From contig VZSR01001459.1 of the NCBI GenBank assembly GCA_013398615.1, positions 7,034,628 through 7,098,627 on the forward strand: DNA of 64,000 nucleotides. The letters are read 5' to 3'. Positions 12,597 through 26,272 of the stretch are shown piece after piece. The stretch comes from Brachypodius melanocephalos. Taxonomy: Eukaryota; Chordata; Aves; Passeriformes; Pycnonotidae. Numbering within the stretch: position 1 is the stretch's first letter; each line of letters starts with the position of its first letter. The notes under the pieces are model-generated. The model was not told the origin of the DNA and did no database searches. It worked only from the letters and a program-made list of their open reading frames with translations. A program made the position numbers and the translations under genes.

Positions 12597-12713
12597 AGAT
12601 AACTAACTATAACTAACTATACTAGATGTAATACTAGAATAATAGATAACTAACTATACTAGATATAATACTACAATAATAGATAACTAACTATAAATAA
12701 TAGGTAACTAACT
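12597..12713. repeat. AT-rich tandem repeat, about 37-bp unit, beside a CR1
   Basis: Units of the form AGATAACTAACTATACTAGA followed by TRTAATACTASAATAAT repeat about three times, with the last copies shortened. A nested TAACTAACTA motif also recurs. The array starts about 17 bp from the 5'-truncated edge of the CR1 fragment. It is non-coding and a likely length-polymorphic locus. Confidence 0.85.
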
Positions 12714-13899
12714 TCTCCTCCAGCTCTGGTTGTGGCAAATACCGAGAGCACAGAGCCATCCCTTCGTTCAACAACCCACTCTCCTTGCTTGTTGCATCAT
12801 ATGGGTAAAACACCCCAAAGGTGCCAAAGAGATGATTTGCTTCGCTCTTAAACTAACTCCATTAACACAGCACTTGCTGCTGTGAGAAAAACAAAGCTGG
12901 GCATTGTAGCCGAGCTCTTCACAACAGCCCACAGCAAATAAACACTGCAGTAATAACAACCCACAAGGGACTCCAGCCTTGCCTCGAGGCAGTTTAAAAT
13001 TTAACAGGACCCTGCCCTTCTAGGGCTTCAAGTGTTAAAGCCGAACCTTCCATTTGAGCGCTCTTCCCTATTACAAGCTAAGGGAGGTTGGAAGACGAAG
13101 GATGATTAATCCTTTTAAACTCTCCCCGTCAGAGGATTTGACACTTTCCAAGCTTTTTGGGACAGAAGATTCCTGAAGCACAACATGCTACCATCAGCAT
13201 CTTGTTAAAGAAACTATTCAAGGAACAGATTTTTGGCTAAAATCATCAGCCAGGCTAACCTGTAAGAGTAAACTCCCGTGCAGTGCAATGAATGGAAAGG
13301 GGCAGGCACAGCTTGCACACAGGCTGGAGGTGGGAGAGCTAAATCCCACGGCATTGCTTCCCCCAGGGCACTGCCTGATCGTCCCTAATGGTCCTCACGG
13401 GAGGAAGGCACCTGGGTGCCCACAGCACCGTGGAAACATTCACAAACCCCACTTCATTCCTTATTCACCAGCCTGCTCCGTAGCGCAGGAGCTCGCAGGC
13501 TGCTGTGGCAGCGGGGTGATGTAATTCTGCAGACAGATGACTGCCTGCCTGGCTGAGACAGCCTTCGCACCTGTGTCTCCGAGATCAGCCCCTTCCCTTC
13601 ATGCATAACAGAGTGAAAGCAGCCCTGGTCCTCTCGGTGCTGGTGTCCCTTGGTTGTGCTGTTGCCAGGGAGTTTCAGTCCCTCCAAGTTTTGCTTTCAC
13701 ATGGGGAAAAACAACGACCATATTTCAAATGGATAAGAAGCTGCTACAAAGTGAGCCGAAGCAGAGGAGGATATGGCTTCTTGTAACAAGGGACAAGCAA
13801 AGATTTGGACTCTACGTTGAAATGCAGCATCTATATTCCCATTCCAAGGGTTTTATCATCCCCTGGAACTACTCAGAGCCTGCAGCCACAAAAAGTGTT

Positions 13900-13916
13900 C
13901 CTCCTCCTCCTCCTCC
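13900..13916. repeat. Short (CCT)n run
   Basis: About five consecutive CCT units. It is simple sequence. Confidence 0.7.
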
Positions 13917-14474
13917 AGTGTTGCCCACCACTGTGTTTAAAGGACTTTGACAGCAATCCACAGGTACTAAATAGAAAAGGTTTCCCTCTTCTACTAGGAG
14001 AGAGTGGTGACAAATATCCATGGGATTGTTCCAATAGCCTGAGCCATGACCAGTGCCAGGCTTGGCAGCACGGAATTGCCATTCCCTCACAGAACGCTGC
14101 TTTGGAGAGCAATCAGTCAGGAAAATCTCCAATGGCATCCCTTCACTGTGGTCAACTCATATCCAAATTTAAACACAGAGATAAAAAAAAATCCAGTTTT
14201 CAAATGCCGTTTCTAAAAGAAAAGAAAAGGACCCTTGTAGCTAAAGAAACAGTGCAGGGAACAGCCCTGTCCTGTGCCAGGAAAATCCAACCAACCCACT
14301 AGGAAAAGTTTACGTGGTTTTGTGCTGTGCCTGCTGCCCTCAGTGCCTTTTTGTTTTGCCTTTTTTTCCCCTATTGCTTAACTAGATTGAAAAACAAAGA
14401 TGATGATTTTCTCCTTTAACAGAGCACAGCAGATTTGTGCTAGGTTTTTTTCACTTTTGGGGTTTGTTTGCATG

Positions 14475-14507
14475 GTTTTTTTGGTTTTTTGTTTTTTTGT
14501 TTTTTTC
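14475..14507. repeat. T-rich run with G spacers
   Basis: Blocks of six or seven T separated by one or two G residues. It is low-complexity sequence. Confidence 0.75.
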
Positions 14508-15788
14508 AATTGCTCTACAATCCATTGTATCTTTACACTTAACTTACCTGTCCTACACAGTTATTCTTTATGCTTCACAAGCTCCTGTGAGCCTGAGCAA
14601 TGGCCTCAGATGCTCCATCTCAGAAGGCAGAGCCATAGGTATTGAGGCCTGAGTGCTCCCAGCTGCTTTTCCCATCAATATTCCCATGACCTTGTGCAGG
14701 CTTTGTGCTCCTACAGCAAAGTTACAGCTCCATGGGTATGCTGGAGAAAGGCAAGAATCTTCTCTCCACCCTTATTTAGAGCACATGGACTTCAAGTCCA
14801 GTCTCATGAACAGAAACTTCACCCCCTTTTTCATCCCTTTGACAGATGGAGTAGGTGGTAACACAAGTAAGAATGGAGTCCCATCTGGACTTCACCTTCC
14901 CAGCTGACCCAAGTACAGGAGTGCACTGTCCCTGGAACCTGGATAGTGTTAAACACACACAGAAGAAAAAAGAGCAAAGCAAGTTTGTGATGCAAAAAGC
15001 AGCTAAATGCAATTTAGGATAACTTTGGTGGAGTTACATGCAGCTGATCAATTATCCACTCGCATCAGTCTTAGTCTTTTATTGACTTCCACTCTAAGAA
15101 CCTGATTGCATGGGGGTTAGTCTGAAATACCTAAATAATACCCAGGCTCCTTAGAGTCAGAACAGAAAACAAAAATTCAGCAAGGGAAAGCCAGCAGGAT
15201 AAATACCCAGGTGGTTTCCAAAGGCTGTACCATCCAGATTTCTATTCTCTGAGGAGAAGGAGGGGGAGAGAGAGCTCTCAGAAAATGTCTTTGTAGATAC
15301 ATGTACCACTGTCAGGGGAGCAGAAGAGACAGCTAGTGCAGATGTGTTTGATGTACAGTCACATGAACAACACAGCACTCATTGCTGATAAGGAATAAGC
15401 CTACACAACAGTGATCTGAGGAGAATGTCACTTGAAAAGGCAACAGAAGACTTGATGTGTGGCAGACTCATGCTCCCCCTCACATGATTGACTGCAGGTC
15501 CAGAATAATGAGTAATAAAATGAACAAAGGTTTGCTAGCAATATAATAGGAAAAGATGATCCCAAGTGGATTCTCAGGTTTCCTTGCATGTTATCTTTTA
15601 TGCCAAAATTAATGGAACGAGGCTTAGCTGAATTGCTGCTCCTCTTTTCAAAGTTGCTCATATGAAGCTCACATGAATAAAGAATTCATCTGCCTGTGAA
15701 GCCAGAGGACAAGAGCATCAATCTGCTTTTGAATCTACAGCACAGTATTGCTCCTAGATAGGACTTTTGATTAGGCATACAGGAAAGG

Positions 15789-15804
15789 ACACACACACAC
15801 ACAC
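15789..15804. repeat. (AC)8 microsatellite
   Basis: Eight uninterrupted AC units. Confidence 0.85.
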
Positions 15805-16050
15805 AAAGTCCCCGGTGATAGCTAAGGAAATTAAAGCTTTGATCATTTTCAGCCTCTGAACCTTCCACAAAACAAGGTGAGTTATTGTAGGGATGCATAA
15901 AATGCCTAATTCTGCAGGCTTGCAGATGTCTGTCCTGACCAGAGCTTTAAAACATGAGCTAATCCATAATTTGCACTCAGACTGATTACCTCTGATTGCA
16001 GCCAATATTTGTAACACTCTGTAGAGCGAGCAGTAAAGTTCGGGGAACAG

Positions 16051-16080
16051 AAAAAAAAAAAACAAAAACACAAAAAAAAA
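16051..16080. repeat. A-rich run
   Basis: Twelve A residues followed by A-blocks separated by single C residues. It is low-complexity sequence. Confidence 0.75.
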
Positions 16081-19000
16081 CCCACAGAGAGCCCTCACAA
16101 AGTTATGAGAGACAATTCTGTTTCATGGCACACACCACTATTGACATCTGCTGTGACCTCAGCTCCAAGGGCTCCAACCCTCAAGCCCTGACCCCCTGGG
16201 TGGGCTCAGGGCAGTGAGAAGCATCACTGAGGTCCATGCTAGAACCCAGAAACCTCATTGTCCTCCGAATTCCCACCAGAAACCCGCTGCAGTCCCACTT
16301 CATCCTGCTTCACCCAGACGTGTTTCTCCTTTCTGTACAAATCCCTGTGCAGATCTCCATGAAAATCCTTCCCATTTTGCTCAAGTTAGAAGCCAACATC
16401 ACACATTTACACTGCCTTTAAAAATAAACTTAAGAACTGCTCCAAGGCGCTGTTTTGTAGGCGGTTTCACTAGCATGAACAACAGGATTACTTGGGAATT
16501 AGAACTTTCAGACAATGCTGAAGGCTGCATATCCCCTAGAACTTTATTTTGTAAATTCCTGTCATGAACCAAGCCTGTCAAGCTGTGAGCATTAATGCAA
16601 TTAACCCCAAATAAAGATGAAGTGACTTTTCAGAAATCGGTTTTGCTACACTCTGGCCCTTAATTACCAACTTAAATATAAAGTGAAATGCAGACATTGG
16701 GCGCCCTCTCTTTGATGTTCTAACCTCTCAGCACATAAGATGCTTAAGCAGCATCACCAGTGCACAGGATAAATCTGTAATCCAACCTGCCCTGATCGAG
16801 AGCTTTAGACACAAGATTCAACTTCTGATAAAAGTGTTTGCAAACCAATTTTGTTCCTCAAGATTATCAAAAAGAATTAACCATAATGTGCCTCTAACTA
16901 ACCTACTTAATCCTTTGTATTAGCACAAATTTGGGGACCTCTCAGAAATTAAGTCTACACATCCACAAAGATTTATTTACTGTCATTCACATTATCAAAC
17001 CTTAATTCAGGACGAATGAAAGTGCCATGCTACTCTGCTTTAAGGCTAACAACAGCATCCAGTGATTCATTTATCAGGTTCTACACCAGGAATTTCCATT
17101 CCCAGCTTTTGCCCACTGAGCTGCACCTGTGTCAAGCACCTGATGTAGCTGAAAGCCACAGCTACACCCAAAATGATCCACGGCTCCAGAGGGAGGGTGA
17201 TACCTACTGCTCTCCTCTCTGGATGAGGCACACCCTCTAATAAGCTTATTTAAACAGCAGCATTACATATTTCTAAGTGAGGTGCTGATGTTTTCCCTCC
17301 TTTCATAGAGCTTGGGCTGTACTATGTTGCTGCACACTAATAATATAAACATAACACCGTGACAAACACACTTTTAAAGATGAACAGCCACTGTGCCAGA
17401 AACACGAATTTCCTGCAGTCTGGATCCCATAGTAAACTAATTAGCACTTCACATCAGAAATGAAGTGCCACAGTCTTTTAACTTTGTAAATGATTAAGCA
17501 GCTGCTGTCTGATTCCTCAAACAGCAAATTTCATACCTGCCATACCCAGAACTACAAAATCAGGTCAGGTTCAAAACAAGCAGCAGATGCTCCAGTTTCA
17601 CCAGTCAGGGTTTATCATCTTGCTATCACCATCAGAACAACATCACCCAGTTTTCAGAACACAACCCTAGTTCCTCCAGCACCCCAGTGCAGCAGGGCTG
17701 TAATTTGGCACAGCTTCAGTGAAACCTCACGTGTCCAAACACACCATCAGGTGGGGATGCTCAAGGAGGCTACGTGACACCTGGCAGCAGGGAGCAGGAC
17801 TTCCAATGCAGGCCACTATTAACATATACCTGCGTACAAATTGTATTTAAGTTTTTATAAACACGTATTTCTAAGCTGGGAGAGCCTCAAAGTCAGTTTG
17901 CACTGGAAAGATACATAGCAGGGAGAAACACTAGCTCAGACTTGTGGGGAGAGAAGGATGAGGAAATGGGAGAGAAGAGTTTGATCTAGAGCTGAAAGAG
18001 GATTTGTCCCTGTCACACACATCACAGCCTGTGAGTGCTTTCCAAATACACATTTGTGTCCTTTCTCAGCTGCATGGGTGATGGCCAGCAGAGCAGGATG
18101 GGGACTGGCAGGAAGGCTGACATCTACCCAGCCACCAGCACCACTGCCTGCACCTCCCTGGGCACAGAGACCTGCCCAGGGACACTGCACAGCAGGCCAG
18201 GATGTGACACTGCCTTCCCTGCTCCAGGATGGGGCAGGACCCTGGAAAAACACCCACCCTCTTGTTCCCTGCTTCGTGGGAAGGGCTTCCTTCTCAAGGA
18301 AAGCTCCTCCAGGAGGGGAGAGGCATCACCAGTGACAGGGGAAATCATCCTGCACTTGGTGCTACTCCCAAGCCACATCTGGAGGAAACCAGAGATCAAA
18401 CAGCACAGGGTGGAAACGTGGGGCATCCTCAGAGCTGCAGAGATTGGCACCACCACCCTCCCAGAGAGGGCTTCACCCAGAGACAGAGCTGCCAGAGGAA
18501 ATGATTCACCCCCACCAGCCCCCTGTGACAGGGAGGACACCCCGACCCCAGCTCAGGGCTGTCCTTCTGGGAAGCATCCAGGGGAAGTGATGGCACAATG
18601 GGGGAGAGACTGTGGCTGCCTTTGGAAGCTGAGGCAGGAAAAGCAATTTGTCTCCAAGCTGCTGGTTTCACCTCACTGCTTCCTAAGTAGGTCCCAGCCC
18701 AGCAGCAGGTCACTCTCGCTCCCATGCAGGCTGTGCTGTACCTCCTACCCCAATGCCAGCCCTCAGAGATGGTCCCCAAGCCTGAGAGGGGACAAGGAGC
18801 CTCCAAAAAGGGACTGAGACCCTGCAGAGCAAAGGGACAGGCAGCTGTCACACCCCATGAAAATAAATTATAGAAAGAGACAAACACCCTCCACACCTCC
18901 AGTATCAGTGGGATTGCACCTCTACCTCCCCCAAACTGGCAGGGGGAGTAATAAAGTGCACAAAATACCTTCAGCATCCTCCTTTTGGAGGCAAAACTAT

Positions 19001-22000
19001 AACATCTTCTGTGCACTGACACACCATGCTGACAAAATTTCTACCTCCTGTGCTCAATTTATTCAGGTGAGTCAGTAGAGTCCCTTCAGCTCCCACCCAG
19101 ACCTGCTGGGTTTGGAATCTGGAATAATTCCAAATCCCTCTCTGTGGCTGGACACTCCTGCCCATCACCTTACTGGAGCCATGAAATGCTTCAGGATCTT
19201 ATCAGAGAAGTGGCAGGTTCAAAGCCAGGAGGACCAAAGGGTTCCAGGCAGGTGACACATCCAGCCCCACTGGTTTGTCCCACTCTCTCCTGGCAGCAGG
19301 AAGGTTTCCCCCCCAGCTCTGGTCACTCAGGTGGACACAGGCAGGTGCCACACCTGCTCAGCTTCCCTCAGGCACCACCATGGATGCTGCCATTGCCCTG
19401 CTAATGCCCCAGACAAAAATGGGCCAGCGTCTCCTTCAATTTTGAGTCGTCAAGGAGTATTAAAGGGAGCCTGGAGAAGCCAGGTAATTGCTTCTGGATG
19501 AAGTATTTCACAGCACATAGAAGTACGTGAGGAGCGTGAAAAACCACGGCTGCCCCAGCTCTATGATTATTTTATAGCCTCATTAATCTGTGGCAAATGG
19601 GGCAGAATTACTACACAACCTAAATACTGGGCAGAGATCTACAGCTCTGTAAGAGGAAGCATAAATGAGATAGTAAAGTTTCAGCATTTTGCATGATATA
19701 TATGGACACAAAGACAAAAATGAGAACCCAAACCCACCAGCTTCCTGACAAGACTCTTCTGAAGAGTGAGAATAAGTGATATCTAACCCTTATAATTATG
19801 TCCTCAGTGCATTCATTTTCTTAGGATGAGTAACTCGGGATGCTGTAGCCTTGAGAAAAATCCTGACTCAGAGCAATGCTCTGCCCTTGATTAAACTTCA
19901 TGGATCATGCCTGGCCCAGGGAAGGTGCGCACCTAGGAAAGGACTTGCCCTTCCCTGTGTACCTGCTCAGATGACAGAGTCCAGATCACTGCATTCCATC
20001 AAACATGAGCCAAGACTGCATCTTGGATGCCTTTGTGCTTCATCTCCCTATCTCCAGTTCCACAAAGCCAGCAGAGCAGGATTCACTTCTGTGTCCATTC
20101 AGCTTTTGGCACAGCAGAGCACCAAGACTGATGCAAGCATTCCATCAAAATCCTGATTTAAAGTAACCCATCCCTGTGGCTGCTGGCTGGCAGAGGCTGG
20201 CAGGGAAGAGGGCAGCAGCACGGCAGAGCAGCTGATGCTCTCCCAGGGCCACCAGCACTGATTTCATCTCCCCCAGGCCCCAGCCCCACCACTCCAGCAT
20301 GCCCAGGAGAATGGTCCTGTGGACATTTTTATTTGGGACTTGATCCTGTACCACCTGAAGACACCACATCTTGTTGCACCTGCTGTAGGTGGGGTCAGTT
20401 CAGATCCTTTCCAGGCAGAGCTGTGCATTTTTCCCAGCCAGGGGAGAATCACTAACCAGGGGAAAGAGGGAGCACTTGTTAATAGAAGAGGCAAACAGCA
20501 ATTGGTGTTCTAAGTCTATGTAATAAATTGCCAGCACTTTTGGTGCTATGGACTGATGTTTTCTGTCAACACAGAGCTGCTGCAATTGCACTGCCAGAGC
20601 TAGGAAACACAAAAACAACATTTCACAGTGTCTCATCTGTTGCTACAACAATTAGTGCCTCATTTTATTAACAAAGTACCTGTACAGCGCTCATTTTCTC
20701 TGGACAAATAAACGGGCAATAACCGTCTAAAATTGGAAAGGAGGCAGGTTGGGATGTCTTGTTGTTAGACCAGGTGAGCTCTGGTGTAAAGCATCTCTTG
20801 AAGGTGAGCCTGGCTGCAGGGTGTTTGGCTGTGGAGGAGCAAACAGGCTGAGCAGCTCATGGCATTTTCCCAGAGGGGTCACTCCGTGCTGTGGGGGTGC
20901 AAGGAGCAGCTGCTCCAAAGGAGAAGGAGAAAGAGCAGCCATTGAAAGGATGCTTTCAGCCTCAGAAGGCATCCAAAACAAACAAGCAGCATGCCATGGG
21001 CTTGATCCAAAGCCCATTGAAAGCAGTGGAAAGCCTCCAGCTGCCCTCAATAGGCTCAGGGGAGGCCGGGCATGCCTTGGGAGCCCCACACGCTGCCCCA
21101 CCAACAAACACATCCACCCCAGTGGGGGCTCCTCACCTCCTGCAGCTCCTCCTGCCACTGCTCTTCTGTCCTTCTTAGCCCCAGCAGGCATTTTGAGGTC
21201 ATTAGATATTCAAGCCACTCAAATTATATTAAATACACTTCTATAAAAGTAAATTTTTTTTTCTACCCAGCCCCCAGGAACTCATAGAGGTCGTGTAGCT
21301 GTGGCTCGCAAGACCTGCACCAAAAACCTGAACTATAACTCTGCTTCTGTGCTCCACAAGGTTCCTTCTGGAGCCACCACACAGGTCAGTCCTCCCCCAG
21401 TGCCACCCTCGTGTTTGCCCTGGAGCTTTCAGGAGTTGGACAAGAAATCTGCACTGATACCACAGGAATTCCAAGTTCTTCTCACCAGCACAGGTCGAGC
21501 TTAGACAACACATATTGCACGTTCAAGCTGAGCAAAGCTCCTCCAAAAGCCACGAGTCCTGATCCAATTTTTATAAAGAAATCACCAAGAGAAGAGGCTG
21601 ACGGCAGCAGCGGTATCAGATGGGTGGGAGCACGGCCAGGGTGGGAGCTGGGAAATGTCAGAAACACAAACAATGAGAGAGGAAGAGGGAGGGAAAGGTG
21701 GAGGGGATGGCTGAATCAGCTCCTTGAGGTCAGCAGGACCTCACCCCTGCGGGAAACAGGGCGAGGTGTTGGGCATGGAGCCTCGTCCCTGCCAGGTGAG
21801 GCTCACCCACACCTCATCCCCTTCTCACAGCCTCACCAGGCACATGGGGCACAGCAGCTGCCCCACTGCCAGCACATCTGTCCCCACAGCTGGCCAGATC
21901 CACAGGAAAAACTGTGCACCCCCTTATCCCAGTACTTGAGGGTGAGGACAAGGGTGCAGAGGCAGGGGTGTCACCCCAGCCCACAGCTCAGAGCCACTCG

Positions 22001-22764
22001 ATGGTAAAACCCATTCTCCCATTTTGCCAAAGGACTGCTGATAAAACAGGCTGTTAAAACTCATCTTAACATACTTTGGACCCAGTGTTTTGTTCTGGTT
22101 TTTAACTCCTTTTAACTTTTCCCACCTTGGCAAAAAGGGAAGCAGAGCAGACACACTGAGAGTGGGGCTTTAGCCCAGCCAGGCTCCCCAGAGTTTCCTA
22201 ATCTCTCTTCTGGCCATCCTGCAGCAGCATGAACTCCCCAATGGGGGTCAATCTGAGACCATTCATACACTTGAAAAGTTATTCCTGCTATAAGGGGCAC
22301 GAATGAGAATTCTGCATTTGCTAACAATTATCCCAGGCAGTAACTTCAGTCTCCCCCTCCCTTCCAATGGAAACAATGCAGAAATGAGTAGGACCTGTTG
22401 GCAGAGAAATTTTTAAATAGATGGATAAGAGGGGCTAAAATGGCTTCCCAAAAAAGAAGAAATCTCATTGCTTCCCTCTCCCCACCCACTTGGGATGTAA
22501 AGCACCTGAAAACTGCCCCTGCCATTCTCAGAGCTGTGATTCAATCAGCATTTCACGGTCCTAATTAACTGGTATCTGTTTTCATGGGTGTGATTCCTCA
22601 CTTGCCAAGACTGCAGAATTATAATGCATTTTCCCCTTCCTCCTTGGAGAGGACATGAGACCTTAGCCAGGCAAAGGAAGCCATTTGGAGCAGGAAGAGG
22701 ATGCTTGGAAGTAGAGCTGGGGTGATTATATGAGGCCTTTTCGGAGGTCAGAGGATCAAACTGA

Positions 22765-22783
22765 TTTTTTTTTTTTTTTTTTT
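22765..22783. repeat. Poly(T)19
   Basis: Nineteen consecutive T residues. No retroposon body was recognised on either side. Confidence 0.85.
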
Positions 22784-23384
22784 AAGTCTGCTGTTCTCAT
22801 TCACATCAATGGGCCAAACTGTAGCACAAAGGCCCTTTGCCTGCCTGGCTTCCCAAAACCCCTGCTCCCATCCTGTGCACGTGGCTGGAAGGGGACAGGG
22901 GACACCCAGCCCAGGGAAACCAGAGCACCTGGTTCTCCTCTCCCTGCAGTTTCACATCAGGAGGAAGGAGAACTTCCAGCTGCTTCTGACTGGACCCTGC
23001 TACTCCCAGTTTCATTCCCTCCTGCCCCATATACCTGTTCCTCAAGGCAGGCAGTAGCTTTAGGGTGGCAACAACGCCAGGACTAGGCTTTTGGAGGGTA
23101 AAGAAAGTCCCATAGGCTGCCTGCAGAGACAGTAACATTGCCCCTTAGGGACACAGATTGAGGGGACTGTGTCCCCCCATCACAGCCCTGTCCTTCTCAC
23201 CCTCCCCAAGCACTCAGGGGCCTTGGCAGGGACATGGGGATATCTGTCCCTTCTGCACAGAGACAGCAAGCTCCTTCAACACACAGTTAACTCATGGCTG
23301 GAATTCACACAGGAGGGGGAAATAAATTCTGGGGTTCTGAAACAAACCCAGCTGGTGCTACAATTTCAAATCCTCAGGGAGCTG

Positions 23385-23480
23385 AAAAAACTAAACCAAA
23401 ACAAAAGAAAAACAAAACAAAAACAAACAAACAAACAAAAAAACCACCAAACCCAAACAAACAAAAAACAACACCCAAAA
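23385..23480. repeat. (CAAA)n-type A/C-rich tract
   Basis: Almost entirely A and C, with CAAA and CAAAA units over about 95 bp. It is simple sequence and has no recognised mobile-element body beside it. Confidence 0.85.
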
Positions 23481-25165
23481 AGAGTTACACTGAACATCCT
23501 TTCCCCCTTCCCCTGCTGCTGAATGTTAAATCAAATAATGCCTCTCCCCACCAAGAACACAGCAGCCACAGGAATACAATTCCTGCTTCTGTATTGCTGA
23601 GTGATGCACTGGCCTTACAGCAGGTAAAATTGTAGCACAGCACCATCTGTTTCTCAATACGCTTGCTGCTAGCTTCCATTGCAAGGATTTATTCCCACAG
23701 CCCTTCCAAGGCAGAGCTGAGCTGGTGGGAAGAGCATCTGTGACAGGAGAAAGGGATCTGTCACCTGCCCCCTGCCTATTTGGGACACAACCAACTGAAA
23801 GATGGGGACAGAACATTTATTTTCTGTCATACAGCACAGGCTCACAGTGCCAGCTCCAGTGAATAGCCCTTGATGATGCTACACATCCTTAAAATATTGC
23901 AGGGGAAGGCACATTTTCCAGCTGTTTGTGCCTTGTGCCAGAGCACATTTGGATCAGCAATTTCCCTTCTAAATATTCCGAGGGTTGCTGCAAATTTTCC
24001 ACTATGATAAAGTAGGAGGAGAAAAGCAGCCAGCAGTTGCACATCTTTAGATTGAAATTTAAGGGAGCTGTACACAAGCCCTTGTGAAAGCCTCAGACAT
24101 CTGTCAGGCTTTCCAATTTCTTGTTTGTAATGGTTTCTCAAACAGTGACCAAAGCACCAGGGAGCTCAGTACAGAGCAGACCCCAAAGGTGACCATTCCC
24201 AGGGGAGCTCAGGGGGTGCCAAGCCCCAGGGCTGGGGGTGCAGAGCCCTCCCAGGGCTGCCCCATCTGCAGCTCCTTTGAGTTACTGCTGGACAGACCTG
24301 GCAGGCAACAGAGCAAACCCCACACTCCAACTCGACCCAAATTCCTGCTGTTCTGCCTGCAGAGCAGCTGGTGGGGCTCTGTGCTCAGCAAGGGCAGCAG
24401 AGCCCTCGACAGCTGCTGCTGCTGCAGCAACGAGAGTTTTGGGGCTGTGAGGTTCTGGTACAGGCTGCAGCACCCAGCCCAAGCCAGGGCACCATTCCTG
24501 CATGGTTAATCCTCCATCCCCCCAACATCATGTCCAAATGGATCCCACCAGCCAGCCCAGCACTGGGAACCACACCAGGAGCAGCACCCATTCAAAATAA
24601 ACTTGGGAGAACCCTTTGAACACCCTTCCTGCTCTGTCAATTCTGTCCCAGCTCCAGGAGCACCTCCACCAACCACAGGGACATCCCCCCAACTCCTAAG
24701 GTGGCAGCAGTCTCCCAGGTTCCATTAACTCATCAAAACAGAGAAGTTCCTCTCACCTGAGACTCAGAAGACAGGCACCTCCTGGAAGGGAAAGCTGCTT
24801 GCTCACCTCACCCCCTGCCACACGCCATAAAAGTCTCCTTAAATCCGTACGCAGGCACTCCGCTCGGTGTGTGGACACTGGCTCCCCACCTTGGCTCCTC
24901 TGCACAGCCTCGTCCAGGCAGCTGTCACTGACCAGGGGCTGCTGGGCACACACCAGGGCACCCAGGCTGGTGGCTGCAGGCAGGGGAATTCCTGCAGCAC
25001 CGGGAGAGGCAGCCAAGCACCTCCCAGGGCAGCCGGGACAAGAGAGCGCCTGTCAGCAGACGAAAGCAAGGAGCAAACTGGTTCAGCCTGTTGCTGCCTC
25101 TGCTGAAGGCCAGCTCGGCACAGGAGGTGTGGAAGTCATGTGTTTGCTCCTGCTCCAGCTTGGGG

Positions 25166-25200
25166 AAAAAAAAAAAAAAAAAACAACAAAACCAACAAAC
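25166..25200. repeat. Poly(A)18 followed by ACAAC-rich tail
   Basis: Eighteen A residues followed by an A/C mixture. It resembles the other A/C tracts in the window. Confidence 0.8.
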
Positions 25201-26220
25201 CAAAGAAACAAGTGGTTTCGTAGGATTTAAGACTTTCAGCTAACTGCTTTCAAAGAGGTTGTTTGATGACTGAAATAAGGCCAAAACAAGACCTAGAACT
25301 TCAATGCCAAAGTTGTAGCAAAACAAACCCTTCCTCCTCCCAGGTTTTTTTTTACATATGCACCTTCTCTTCTACAGCCCTAATTTTATTGCTCAGTCAG
25401 GAATGGGGAGTCTTGTTTCTACTCCATCCATGTCACAGGCTGTAAGAAATCAAGACAATAGCATCACTCCAGAAACAACCTGCCCTCATCTCCCACGGAA
25501 GGAAAGGAGAGGATCCATCAATGCTTCAAAAAGACCCAGCTGATCTGGGAGTACAACCTGTTGTACTCTTCTTATACCTTAAACATCTCAAGTCCCATGG
25601 CTGCAGGTTTCAGTAGCTGCTTTGTTACCTAAGGGATGCACCACACAAAACACATAGCAACCAGCTCTGAGCCAGCTCAGAGCCAAGGGAAAGGCTGATT
25701 CCAAGCTGAGCCAGCCTGGCACAGGAGCCCCTGGCCCACCTCTGGCTGTGGGGCTCCCCTTCAGCTCACAATCTCACCCCAGTTCTTCAAAGGAACCCTA
25801 ATGAGCCCAGATCTTGGGATGCTTTTTCTCATTTCTCCCCTTAAAATGACTTCCTAGGGAGAAGTCACTGATGACACCTCATTCTTCCTCACTGCAGCAC
25901 TCTTAGTGCCTGTGCTTTGCTGCATTTCAGCCCTCCAGCAGAGACCTGTGGCTATTTGGGGAGGGATTCACCTGCTCCTCTGTGCATCCCAGAGCTGTGT
26001 GTGTAAAATCAGCACCCCCAAAGGAGCCACTGCCTTGCCTACAGCATCCACAACGCTCCACCTGGAGATTCTGACATTCAGCATTTAAAACACCTTAAAT
26101 GTGCATGAGTGCACTCCTGGCCTGCTGTTGGGCTGCTCTGCTGGGAGGAGCCTCATCAATTCATCCTCACAGTTCTCCAGCCTTTGCTCATCCTCAGTTT
26201 TACACACCACGTATGGGTTT

Positions 26221-26272
26221 CATCCTTTTCATTATTTCACTATTTTCATCCTTTTCATTATTTCACTATTTT
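26221..26272. repeat. 26-bp perfect tandem duplication
   Basis: The 26-bp unit beginning CATCCTTTTCATTATTTCAC occurs at 26221 and again at 26247 with no difference. A perfect duplicate implies recent origin. Confidence 0.92.

Noticed and set aside
13601..13786. 61-codon ATG frame with a signal-peptide-like hydrophobic start
   Set aside because: Poor start context (T at -3), no recognisable mature peptide and no exon structure. Hydrophobic starts of this length are common by chance; a second one occurs at 26099.
16699..16710. Partial CTCF-like GGCGCCCTCT segment
   Set aside because: Only the GC-rich half of the motif matches; the CCA-type half is absent.
18035..18817. 260-codon plus-strand open frame, the longest in the window
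   Set aside because: It starts at GTG, has no recognisable domain, and overlaps comparable frames on both strands, as expected by chance in moderately GC-rich non-coding DNA.
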